DNA from: CAVQAH01 sp963784195 | Lineage (GTDB): Bacteria; Acidobacteriota; Vicinamibacteria; Vicinamibacterales; 2-12-FULL-66-21 | Direction of reading: 5' to 3' | Length of the DNA: 64,000 bases | Assembly (NCBI GenBank): GCA_963784195.1 | Contig: CAWARA010000020.1 | Coordinates: 1,178,001-1,242,000 of the forward strand | Shown here: one piece after another, positions 45,968 through 53,497 of the stretch | How the letters are laid out: each line of letters starts with the position of its first letter | Numbering within the stretch: position 1 is the first letter of the stretch | Position numbers and translations under genes: made by a program | Notes under the pieces: model-generated | What the model was told of the DNA's origin: nothing | The model's input: the letters and a program-made list of their open reading frames with translations, nothing else | Database searches by the model: none

Positions 45968-46753
45968 CTAGCTGCCGCTCGGGCTCCAGCTCAATTCCGG
46001 CCTGTACCGGGACATGAACCGGTGAATCTTCTGCACCAAACCAGCCGCCTTGACCTCCATCTTCTGCGCGCCCCCCTCACCCAGCGCGATCTCGAACGGA
46101 TGCCCCTTGCCGATTGCTGCGTAGGAGTCCATGCCCACCGCGGTGATGTAGCCGCCCGTGTTCTCGCCGTACACCACTTCCATCACGTGATAGCCGCGCA
46201 CCTGCGCCTTCTGCATCGCCGGCACCACGTCCTTCTTGATGAACGCCTCGAACTCGGCGCGCTTGCCGGGCACAATCTCCACGACGGTGATGATCGCCAC
46301 CGGCGTGGGCTTGGCGGCCGGATCGGGAGCGTATGACAGGTCAGGCCGCGTGCGGGCGATGACGGAGCCGGCCGGTTCGGAGATCTCCCCCAACTTCTGG
46401 TTGAGCGCCGCTGCCGCTTCCGGACCGAGCGCCTTCTGCATCGGCGGCGGCTCGTCGAACATCGCCATGCTCGTGATTGGCGTCAAGAACACGAACTCGC
46501 CGGGTGCTCCGGTGACGCCGCTGCTGAAGGCTTGGCGCCCCGGCGACCCGCCCTTCTTCTGCGCGGGCATCACCTCTTTGACCTGGAGATCGATGTACTT
46601 CGGCGCCATGCCGGGCCGGACGTGAGTGAACGAAATCAGCATCAGTTGCGGAGTCTGGGGCGCGGGCTTCGGCGCCTGCGCGACCGGGTGGGTGGAGACG
46701 AACGGACAGACGACGAGCAGCAACGCCAGGCCGACGAGACGACGGATGGACAT
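45968..46753 (-). CDS. Secreted dimeric alpha/beta-barrel (NIPSNAP/ABM-like) protein
   Basis: A 261-residue protein. The ATG at 46753 has a perfect GGAGG 5 nt upstream, so the longer frame is rejected. A signal peptide (LVGLALLLVVCPFVSTHPVAQA) is followed by two ferredoxin-like halves: LMLISFTHVRPGMAPKYIDL and VAIITVVEIVPGKRAEFEAF, then KAQVRGYHVMEVVYGENTGG. This double barrel resembles NIPSNAP or ABM proteins in the periplasm. Function not known. Confidence 0.7.
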   Translation of the reverse strand: MSIRRLVGLALLLVVCPFVSTHPVAQAPKPAPQTPQLMLISFTHVRPGMAPKYIDLQVKEVMPAQKKGGSPGRQAFSSGVTGAPGEFVFLTPITSMAMFDEPPPMQKALGPEAAAALNQKLGEISEPAGSVIARTRPDLSYAPDPAAKPTPVAIITVVEIVPGKRAEFEAFIKKDVVPAMQKAQVRGYHVMEVVYGENTGGYITAVGMDSYAAIGKGHPFEIALGEGGAQKMEVKAAGLVQKIHRFMSRYRPELSWSPSGS

Positions 46754-46998
46754 GACAACCTCCTGTCCCCGACGATGGCCTACGAGTGGATGAGTTTGTA
46801 TGGAGGCGGCGAGTCTAGCGCCGCGCTGAATCCAAGTCAACGAGGCGCGCGCGCTGCCGCTGTTGTCGCGCTCGGGTCGGACCTGGCCGCTGAACCGCGA
46901 GGCGGGGTGTATGGTGATTACTCCTCACATATCCCGGGGCGTCACGCTCCGCGGCCGGGGCGGGACGGTGTAAGCTATCAACTTCGGAACCCCGCAAG

Positions 46999-47920
46999 AT
47001 GAAGAGCTACCACGACATCGCAGGCGACGGAGGGTCCAGAATCCTCGAGCAGGTTGCCGAGCAGCGCGCCCGCATTACGGACGGGCTCGCCAGCGTGCGC
47101 CATCTCGTGGCCGTGGGCTCAGGCAAGGGCGGGGTCGGCAAGAGCACCTTGACGCTGCATCTCGCGGGCGCCCTGCGCGCCCGGGGGCTTCGGATTGCAA
47201 TTCTGGATGCGGACTTCAACGGCCCCTCACAGGCGCGCATGGCAGGTGTCCAGGGGGCGCTGTTCGTTCCCGGCAGCCACAAGGTCGCGCTTCCGCGGAC
47301 ATCGAACGGGATCGCGGTCTTCTCGATGGGCTCGGTGATCCCGGAGTCGGAGGCGCTCGAGTTCGAGAGCGCGGCGCAAGGCGAGTCCCACACCTGGCGC
47401 GCCACCAGGGAGTTCGCGCTCCTCAGCGAGATCCTCGGGGCCTTCGAATGGGGAGAGCTCGATCTGCTGATGTTCGATCTTCCGCCCGGAGCCGAGCGGA
47501 CCGTCCAGTACGCCGATTTTCTCGGACCACGGACATCGTTCGTCCTCGTGACGATCCCTTCCGAGGTGTCACGGGGCGTGGTCGCGCGCTCGGTGGCAGC
47601 TCTGTCGAAGGGACCCAATCGCCTCCTCGGCTACGTCGAGAACATGAGCGGCTACTACTGCCGCGATTGCAACGCCATCAAGCCGCTGTTTCGTCTCACC
47701 CGAACCATCGGACCTGGAGATCCCGTGCCTCGGGACTGTCCCATTCGATCCCGAGCTTGCGCAACACTGCGATCGGGGGATCCCTCTCGCGGAACTGCCC
47801 GAATCACCCGTGGGCCGGTCCCTGGAGCATGTTGCGCAGCAACTTCTGGATAGCCTCGAATCGTCAGCCTCCGCTCAGGCTCCGCGTGAGCTGCGGCTCG
47901 ACAAGGAGCCTCGTCGATGA
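46999..47920 (+). CDS. mrp: Mrp/NBP35-type P-loop ATPase (one frameshift)
   Basis: About 306 residues after correcting a slip near 47690. The P-loop is VGSGKGGVGKSTLTLHLAGA, followed by ILDADFNGPSQ and LMFDLPPGAERTVQYADF, the Mrp signature. The conserved pair of cysteines is present (YYCRDCNAIKPLF) before the restored end DLEIPCLGTVPFDPELA. Mrp proteins carry and transfer Fe-S clusters. It overlaps the zinc-ribbon/PCP_red gene by 4 bp (ATGA), and both precede a radical SAM/PCP_red gene. Cluster delivery to the respiratory complex or radical SAM enzyme would fit the context. Confidence 0.85.
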
Positions 47921-48339
47921 AGTTCCTCTGCGTCCCCTGCGATAGCCCGATGAAGCTCCAGACCGTCGGTCCGCCCGAGCGCGGCTCGCTGTCGGTCGTC
48001 TACTCGTGTCCTGAGTGCGGCTACGAGATGGCGATGCTGACCAATGCGTACGAGACACAGGTGGTGCAGTCACTCGGCGTCCGCATCGGGCCCCAGGTCG
48101 AGGCGGAGGCCGGCGGGAAGTGTCCATTCTCGGCAATGATTCCCGGCACCGACGCCGTGCGCCCCGGCGAACCGATTCCCGTTCGCTGGACTGCCGCCGC
48201 CGAAGCCAGGCTCGCCAACATCCCCGAGTTCGTGCGTCCCATGGCAAAAACGGGCATCGAGAAATTCGCCCGCGAAAAGGGGACGCTCGAGGTTGACGAG
48301 AAGATCCTCGACGAGGCCCGCGAGTTTTTCGGCATGTGA
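47917..48339 (+). CDS. Zinc-ribbon plus PCP_red-domain protein
   Basis: A 140-residue protein. The N-terminal zinc ribbon has MKFLCVPCDSPM and YSCPECGYEM (two Cys-x2-Cys knuckles). A linker with CPFSAM leads to the C-terminal PCP_red module VRWTAAAEARLANIPEFVRP, then TGIEKFAREKGTLEVDEKIL, the cleanest copy of this module in the window (Trp, Ala, Arg, Ile-Pro, Val-Arg positions kept). It starts inside the mrp stop codon. This ribbon-PCP_red architecture matches the ribbon and modules in the USP fusion at 36205, so the two proteins probably act in one process. Confidence 0.82.
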   Translation: MKFLCVPCDSPMKLQTVGPPERGSLSVVYSCPECGYEMAMLTNAYETQVVQSLGVRIGPQVEAEAGGKCPFSAMIPGTDAVRPGEPIPVRWTAAAEARLANIPEFVRPMAKTGIEKFAREKGTLEVDEKILDEAREFFGM

Positions 48340-48361
48340 TTCGTTGGTTTGATTCTAGCGC

Positions 48362-48439
48362 GGCGCGCGCAGCGCGCCCCGGCGGAGCGGAGCGGGGCGA
48401 TGAGCCCCGAGCGCCGTGGAGTCCGGCGGGGCGAGCCCC
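48362..48439. repeat. Three GC-rich hairpins in a 78-bp spacer
   Basis: Perfect dyads in series: GGCGCGC-GCA-GCGCGCC (48362-48378), GGGGC-GATGA-GCCCC (48394-48408) and GGGGC-GA-GCCCC (48428-48439). They fill nearly the whole gap between the PCP_red gene and the radical SAM gene, like REP elements, and resemble the hairpin at 36175 in style. Confidence 0.5.
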
Positions 48440-48455
48440 GGTTAAACATGAACGC

Positions 48456-49856
48456 ATGAACGAATTCGCCCGGCCATACGTCGTCTCATGGAACCTCACC
48501 TACCGCTGCAACCTCGCCTGCGAGCACTGTTATCTCGACGCCGGCGGCACGCCTCTGGTCGGCACGGAGAACTTCGCGGACCGCAGCGAGCTCGGCACCG
48601 ACGAGTGCTTCAGGGTCATCGACGAGATCGCCGACTTCGCGCCTGAATGCGTGACGATCCTGACGGGCGGCGAGCCGCTCTTGCGGCGCGACATCCTCGA
48701 GATCGTTCGGCGCGCGGCAGAGCGTGAGCTGTGGGTCGTCGTCGGCACCAACGGCGTGCGCATCACGGAGAACGTGGCGAAGCGGCTGGCGGAGGCGGGA
48801 GCGCGTGGACTGTCTCTTTCCCTCGATGCGCTCGATCCCGATCGTCACGATCGCTTCAGGAAGGTGCGTGGCGCCTGGCAAAACACGGTGGAGGGAGCGG
48901 AGATCCTCAACCGGACCGGGCTCCCCTTCATCGTGCAGACGACCGCGGGCTCGCACAATCTCGGCGAGCTCGAAGCGATCGCCGACTTCGCGCACGATCG
49001 CCTCGCCGCTAAAGTCTGGAACCTCTACTTCCTGGTGCCGACGGGACGCGGGCAGTTCGTGTCGGACATCAGCCCCGCGCAGTACGACGAGGTTCTCGCC
49101 TCGCTGTACCGAATCCAGAGGAAATACGACGGCCGGATGCTCGTGAACGCGAAGTGCGCTCCGCACTACATCAAGACCGTGCTGGAGAATTCCTCTCGAC
49201 CCGGGTCGGTCACGGGAGCAGATTCGAGCACGGCGGTGGACGCCGATGCAGTTACGTGGCCCGGCCAGTCCCCGATCAGGACTTATTCTGGAGGCGCCGG
49301 CGGATGCCCCGCAGGAACGCACTACATGGGGATCAGGCCGAACGGTGACGTCACCCCTTGCCCGTATCTGCCGGTCTTCGCGGGATCGCTTCGCAATTCG
49401 AGTCTCGCGGACCTCTGGACGTCTTCGGAACTTTTCGCCGGCATTCGCCGCCGCACGTCGCTCGGCGGGCGATGCGGGGAGTGCGAGATGAACGGCCACT
49501 GCGGGGGCTGCCGCGCCCGGGCCTACGGGATGACCGGCGATCTGATGGCCGAAGATCCGCTCTGCACTCACACACCGGGCACGTTTGCCGGGTCACCTCT
49601 TCTAGCAATCCGCGGCACTGCCGCCGGGCCCGTGGCGCTCGGAGGTCGGGCGATCGAATACGGATCGGAATCTCCGCCGACGATCGCGTGGGACGATGCG
49701 GCCGCCGCGCGCATGAAGAAGATTCCAGCGTTCGTCCGGGGGATGGTGGTAAGGGCCGTCGAGGATTCCTGCCGCAAGAACGGCATCAGCCGCGTCTCAG
49801 TCGAGGAGCTGGAGCGGATCCGCGCGCGCATGCCGACCCCGAAGATGTTCGGGTAG
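48456..49856 (+). CDS. Radical SAM-SPASM protein with C-terminal PCP_red domain
   Basis: A 466-residue protein from the ATG at 48456. The radical SAM cluster motif is YRCNLACEHCYLDAGG (~residue 18); LTGGEPLLRRDIL and the SLSLDALDPDRHDRFR strand follow, as in the NirJ/AhbD/PqqE group. A SPASM-like Cys set (GGCPAGTHYMGIRPNGDVTP, CGECEMNGHCGGCRARAYG) binds auxiliary clusters. The last ~55 residues are a PCP_red module (IAWDDAAAARMKKIPAFVRG). Heme d1/heme or peptide-modifying chemistry is typical for relatives; fusion with PCP_red hints at a tetrapyrrole or cofactor link. The nearest upstream genes are Mrp and ribbon-PCP_red. Confidence 0.88.
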   Translation: MNEFARPYVVSWNLTYRCNLACEHCYLDAGGTPLVGTENFADRSELGTDECFRVIDEIADFAPECVTILTGGEPLLRRDILEIVRRAAERELWVVVGTNGVRITENVAKRLAEAGARGLSLSLDALDPDRHDRFRKVRGAWQNTVEGAEILNRTGLPFIVQTTAGSHNLGELEAIADFAHDRLAAKVWNLYFLVPTGRGQFVSDISPAQYDEVLASLYRIQRKYDGRMLVNAKCAPHYIKTVLENSSRPGSVTGADSSTAVDADAVTWPGQSPIRTYSGGAGGCPAGTHYMGIRPNGDVTPCPYLPVFAGSLRNSSLADLWTSSELFAGIRRRTSLGGRCGECEMNGHCGGCRARAYGMTGDLMAEDPLCTHTPGTFAGSPLLAIRGTAAGPVALGGRAIEYGSESPPTIAWDDAAAARMKKIPAFVRGMVVRAVEDSCRKNGISRVSVEELERIRARMPTPKMFG

Positions 49857-49863
49857 GGCCTTG

Positions 49864-51084
49864 ATGGCCGTTATCGAAGCTCCCACGGCCGTGCCGGCAA
49901 CTGCGCCAGTCGGGGTCACGACACGCATCGCGTCGATCGACGCGTTCCGCGGTTTCGTGATGTTCCTGATGTTGGCGGAAGCCATGCGGCTGTGGACCGT
50001 CCGGGAGGCGTTCCCCGGGAGCCGCTTCTGGTCGCTAGTCGCATACCACACCACGCACGTGCCGTGGCAGGGCTGCTCGCTCCACGATCTGATTCAGCCG
50101 GCATTCTCGTTTCTGGTGGGCGCAGCGCTCCCTTTCTCTCTTGCGAGCCGTCGATCCAGCGGCGAGCACTTCTGGCAGATGTTCGGCCATGCCGTGTGGC
50201 GCAGCGCCATCCTCGTAGCGCTTGGCATTTTCCTGCGTTCGCTGTCCAGCTCACGGACGTACTGGACGTTCGAGGATACGCTGACGCAGATCGGCCTTGG
50301 CTACACGGCGCTGTTCCTGCTCGCCTTCGCGTCACTGCGCGTGCAGATCGGCGCGTTTATTGCCATCCTCGCCGGCTTCTGGGCGGCGTTCGTCCTCTAT
50401 CCGCTCCCCGGACCTGGATTCGACTACAACCAGGTGGGTGTGCCGGCGAACTGGCCGTATCTGTACGAGGGCTTCCTCGCGCACTTCAACAAGAACTCGA
50501 ACGTCGCATGGGCGTTCGACGTCTGGTTCCTGAACCTCTTCCCGCGGGAAGAGCCGTTCCGGTTCAACGGCGGCGGCTGGTCCACCCTGAGCTTCGTTCC
50601 GACGCTGGCCACGATGCTGCTGGGCCTGTGGAGTGGCGCCTGGCTTCAATCATCGCGCTCCAGTGTCGACAAGCTCAAGGGCCTCGTGCTCGCCGGCATC
50701 GCGCTCACGATCTGCGGGCTCGTCTTCCAATGGCTTCAGCTCTGCCCAATCGTGAAGCGCATCTGGACGCCGTCCTACACCCTCTACAGCGGCGGCCTCG
50801 TCGTGCTGATGATGGCCGGCTTCCACGCGCTGATCGAGTGGCGAGGGTGGAGGCAGTGGTCTTTTCCTCTTCTGGTCATCGGCGCCAACTCGATCTTTGT
50901 CTACGTCATGAGCTGGACCATGGAGCCGTTCGTGTCGGAGTCGCTTGTGCGGCACCTGGGCTCCGGAGTGTTCAGGATTCTGGGAACGCCGTTCGAGCCG
51001 GTGCTGCGTGGCGCGAGCGTCCTGCTCGTGTTCTGGGTGATTCTGTTGTGGATGTATCGGAGGAAAATCTTCGTGCGGATTTAG
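49864..51084 (+). CDS. HGSNAT/DUF5009-type membrane acyltransferase-like protein
   Basis: A 406-residue polytopic protein with about ten helices. The N-terminal RIASIDAFRGFVMFLMLAEA is the hallmark of heparan-alpha-glucosaminide N-acetyltransferase-like (NagX/YeiB-related) proteins, and a conserved His occurs in YHTTHVPWQGCSLHDLIQPA. The end has SFPLLVIGANSIFVYVMSWT. Such proteins transfer acyl groups across the membrane onto sugars. It starts 7 nt after the radical SAM gene, so it may be cotranscribed, but its function gives no obvious link. It converges with coxB. Confidence 0.8.
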   Translation: MAVIEAPTAVPATAPVGVTTRIASIDAFRGFVMFLMLAEAMRLWTVREAFPGSRFWSLVAYHTTHVPWQGCSLHDLIQPAFSFLVGAALPFSLASRRSSGEHFWQMFGHAVWRSAILVALGIFLRSLSSSRTYWTFEDTLTQIGLGYTALFLLAFASLRVQIGAFIAILAGFWAAFVLYPLPGPGFDYNQVGVPANWPYLYEGFLAHFNKNSNVAWAFDVWFLNLFPREEPFRFNGGGWSTLSFVPTLATMLLGLWSGAWLQSSRSSVDKLKGLVLAGIALTICGLVFQWLQLCPIVKRIWTPSYTLYSGGLVVLMMAGFHALIEWRGWRQWSFPLLVIGANSIFVYVMSWTMEPFVSESLVRHLGSGVFRILGTPFEPVLRGASVLLVFWVILLWMYRRKIFVRI

Positions 51085-51137
51085 GTCGCCAAGTTTCTTG
51101 TCTTATGAGAGGCGAGTCGGAGGGTGAGGGACTACTG

Positions 51138-51935
51138 CTACTTGAAGGGGTCCGGTTCGCTTGCCTCCTTGACCTTTTCATCCATCCACTTCTGGAATTC
51201 CTCGGCGGTCTGGACGGTGACAAATCCCCGCATCCGGTAGTGGCCCAGACCGCAGAGTTGCGCGCAGGCGATCTGGTACTGGAACTCGGGATTTCCGGTT
51301 CGGGTCCGCATCTCCGCTGTCGTGATTGTGGGGATGAACCAGATGGGAATCGTCAAGCCGGGGATGGCGTCCTGCTTCACGCGAAACTCGGGCACGCCGA
51401 AGCTGTGGATGACGTCCTTGCTCCTGAGCCGCACGATGATCGGCTTGTTCACGGGGAGATAGAGCTGATTGAGCGTCGTGACGTCGTCCTTCGCGGCAGG
51501 ATCGTTGCGATCGAGTCCCAGCGGGTTTGCCTGGATGTCGAGCAGCTTGAGGTCCGTGCGGCCGAATACCCCGTCGGGACCGGCATAGTGGACGTTCCAG
51601 GCGAACTGCTCGCCGGTGACCTGAACTAGCAGCGCCTCGTTCTGGGGAGGCATGCGATCGACCCTCGCGGCCCACAGCGGGATCGCGAATCCGAACAGCA
51701 GAATCGCTTCGACCACGGCCACGCCGACCTCGAGATAGCTCGACGTGTGCGACTTGACCCCCGCGTAGTCCGCCACCGGATTTCGCGATCGCCGGAAACG
51801 GACCAGGCAATAGGTGAAGAACCCTCCCCACCCGACGAACAGGATGAGCATGAACACGTGTGTCCAGCCGATCATGCTGTCAATCTGACCGCCGTGAGTC
51901 GCAGCAAGTGGTGGAAGTCCTAGCCAGTCAGTCAT
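51138..51935 (-). CDS. coxB: Cytochrome c oxidase subunit II (CuA)
   Basis: A 265-residue protein. Two N-terminal membrane helices (IGWTHVFMLILFVGWGGFFT and VEAILLFGFAIPLWAA) are followed by the CuA domain. Copper ligands are present: His in DVIHSFGVPEFRVKQD and the Cys-x3-Cys-x3-His-x2-Met set in CAQLCGLGHYRM. No cytochrome c domain is fused at the C-terminus, so electrons must come from a separate carrier such as ActE. Last gene of the cox operon, 3 nt after the small gene before it. Confidence 0.95.
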   Translation of the reverse strand: MTDWLGLPPLAATHGGQIDSMIGWTHVFMLILFVGWGGFFTYCLVRFRRSRNPVADYAGVKSHTSSYLEVGVAVVEAILLFGFAIPLWAARVDRMPPQNEALLVQVTGEQFAWNVHYAGPDGVFGRTDLKLLDIQANPLGLDRNDPAAKDDVTTLNQLYLPVNKPIIVRLRSKDVIHSFGVPEFRVKQDAIPGLTIPIWFIPTITTAEMRTRTGNPEFQYQIACAQLCGLGHYRMRGFVTVQTAEEFQKWMDEKVKEASEPDPFK

Positions 51936-51938
51936 GAT

Positions 51939-52202
51939 TTATCTTGGCGACCTTTGGAGCTCCGACCACTCGAGGTCGAGCTCAACTTCCGCGTTGCGCT
52001 TCGCGCACTTGCGGAGATGGAGAAAGAAGGCCAGGAACGCGCCCTGCACCGCAAGCGTGACGGCCAGCATTACCAGGACGCCGAGCTTCGCCCCATCGAT
52101 CATCGGGGTCTCCTCCGCCCCGAAGCACATCGGGCAGGCGAGAAGGGGCGAGCCGCCGCCCAACGCGACGAGAGCTGCGGTGGTGACGGCCAGCCTAATC
52201 AA
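51939..52202 (-). CDS. Small exported Cys-containing membrane protein in the cox operon
   Basis: About 87 residues if started at TTG 52202 (LIRLAVTTAALVALGGG); an ATG at 52301 would add 33 residues encoded by the heptamer inverted repeat, which looks unlike protein. After the leader come LLACPMCFGAEETPMIDGAK and a membrane helix (LGVLVMLAVTLAVQGAFLAF), then a charged tail. The CPMC pair could bind copper or heme during oxidase assembly; this is inference. Position between the 66-residue protein and coxB is its best functional clue. Confidence 0.6.
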   Translation of the reverse strand: MIRLAVTTAALVALGGGSPLLACPMCFGAEETPMIDGAKLGVLVMLAVTLAVQGAFLAFFLHLRKCAKRNAEVELDLEWSELQRSPR

Positions 52203-52290
52203 TGGGCGATGGGCAAGGGGCGATGGGCAAGGGTTGCAACGACAAATTGGCGTTGAAGCCCTCGCCCATCGCCCCTTGCCCATTGCCCAT
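52202..52290. repeat. Heptamer-based inverted repeat
   Basis: Arms of 32 bp (52202-52233 and 52259-52290) match at 30 positions when inverted, with a 25-nt centre. Each arm is built of 7-bp units of the type ATGGGCR (ATGGGCG, ATGGGCA, AGGGGCG). It sits at the 5' end of the small cox-operon gene and has interrupted or replaced its natural leader. Confidence 0.8.
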
Positions 52291-52297
52291 TTCTTGA

Positions 52298-52498
52298 TCA
52301 TCGGAGCGTCCTCGTCTTGCGCAGGAACCACCGGTCGTAGACGACCAGTCCGAACGACACACCGAACGCCGCGATCGCCGCGACCAGGCTTGCGACCCCG
52401 CTCCCCCGCCCGTACTGGCCGAGGCACCAGACACCGAACAGCGCCGCGAGGGCCGCGGAGAAGAGGATCACGACCGCGTGGATCACCCTGAGGTTCAT
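52298..52498 (-). CDS. Small two-helix membrane protein in the cox operon
   Basis: A 66-residue protein with helices VIHAVVILFSAALAALFGVW and VASLVAAIAAFGVSFGLVVY, ending in RWFLRKTRTLR. The ATG (52498) overlaps the coxD stop by 4 bp. Probably an accessory oxidase subunit; no family recognised. Confidence 0.65.
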   Translation of the reverse strand: MNLRVIHAVVILFSAALAALFGVWCLGQYGRGSGVASLVAAIAAFGVSFGLVVYDRWFLRKTRTLR

Positions 52499-52866
52499 TG
52501 ATGTGGACTCGTGGCTGGAGCGCTCTGCACCTCGCTCGGTGGTTCGTGAATCCAGTAGCCGTTGCTGTGGGTGAGGGCGGGGAGGGACAGCAACGCGACG
52601 AAGAAGACAACGGTCAGGGTGAGGACGGCGTAGATCAGCTTCTTCTCGGAGACCAGGTGCATGAAGTAGCACGCGACCAGCGATCCCTTGATGGTCGCGA
52701 CGAGCAGCGCCACGGTGACGGCAATCGGCACGGACAGGTGGAGGTAGGAAATCGCCACGGTGACGATTGTCAGGACCATGAGCGCGACGAAGACGGTGAT
52801 GTAGATCCTGACGTGCTTGTCGATGTCAGCTGCGTGGTCGCTCGTGGCTGCGTGATCGCTCGTCAT
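52495..52866 (-). CDS. coxD: Cytochrome c oxidase subunit IV (caa3 CoxD/COX4-type)
   Basis: A 123-residue protein with three membrane helices: YITVFVALMVLTIVTVAISY, VTVALLVATIKGSLVACYFM and LIYAVLTLTVVFFVALLSLP. KGSLVACYFMHL is the signature of prokaryotic COX4-type subunits. It stabilises the oxidase. It lies 35 nt after coxC and overlaps the following small gene. Confidence 0.9.
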   Translation of the reverse strand: MTSDHAATSDHAADIDKHVRIYITVFVALMVLTIVTVAISYLHLSVPIAVTVALLVATIKGSLVACYFMHLVSEKKLIYAVLTLTVVFFVALLSLPALTHSNGYWIHEPPSEVQSAPATSPHQ

Positions 52867-52901
52867 CGATCTCTCTTTAGAAAGAAAATAGAGGATGCCG
52901 C

Positions 52902-53492
52902 CTACAGAAGGTACAGGGTCGGGAAGAGGAATATCCAGACCAGATCAACGAAATGCCAGAAGAGGCCCGAGTTCTCGACCCGATTGGTGAACCATACCGG
53001 ATTCGTCTTCCAGAGCTTCGCGCCGGGGCCCCAGAAATAGGCGTTCACCGCCATCCCGCCGGCCACGTGGAGCATGTGCAGGCCGGTCAGCGTGAAGTAG
53101 ATGGCGAGGAAGTTGTTGGTGCTGGGATAGAGATGGTGCTCGAACTTGGCGCTGTATTCGAAGTACTTCACCACGAGGAAGACGAACCCGAGCAGGATCG
53201 TCGCCCCCATGTACATCCGATAGGTCCCGAAGCGGCGCCGCATCAGCGACGCCCAGGCCATGACCATCGTCACGGAGGACAGAATCAGGACGATCGTGTT
53301 GAACGTGGCGAGCGGGACATTCAGAATCGTGTCTCCGCGTGGCCAGGTGGGCGCCCCCGTCCGGATGAGGATGTAGCTCGCAAACAGGGCGCCGAACAGC
53401 ATCACCTCGGAGGCCAGGAAGAGCCAGATGCCGATCTTGCCGTTGTTGAGGCCGGTGTCGGGCCGGACGTCGACTGTGTACGGAATGTCCAT
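52902..53492 (-). CDS. coxC: Cytochrome c oxidase subunit III
   Basis: A 196-residue, five-helix subunit III. Landmarks: GIWLFLASEVMLFGALFASY, VLILSSVTMVMAWASL, FLVVKYFEYSAKFEHHLYPS and the conserved YFTLTGLHMLHVAGG, ending in WHFVDLVWIFLFPTLYLL. It supports the catalytic core of subunit I. Intact, 5 nt after coxA. Confidence 0.95.
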   Translation of the reverse strand: MDIPYTVDVRPDTGLNNGKIGIWLFLASEVMLFGALFASYILIRTGAPTWPRGDTILNVPLATFNTIVLILSSVTMVMAWASLMRRRFGTYRMYMGATILLGFVFLVVKYFEYSAKFEHHLYPSTNNFLAIYFTLTGLHMLHVAGGMAVNAYFWGPGAKLWKTNPVWFTNRVENSGLFWHFVDLVWIFLFPTLYLL

Positions 53493-53497
53493 TGAGC

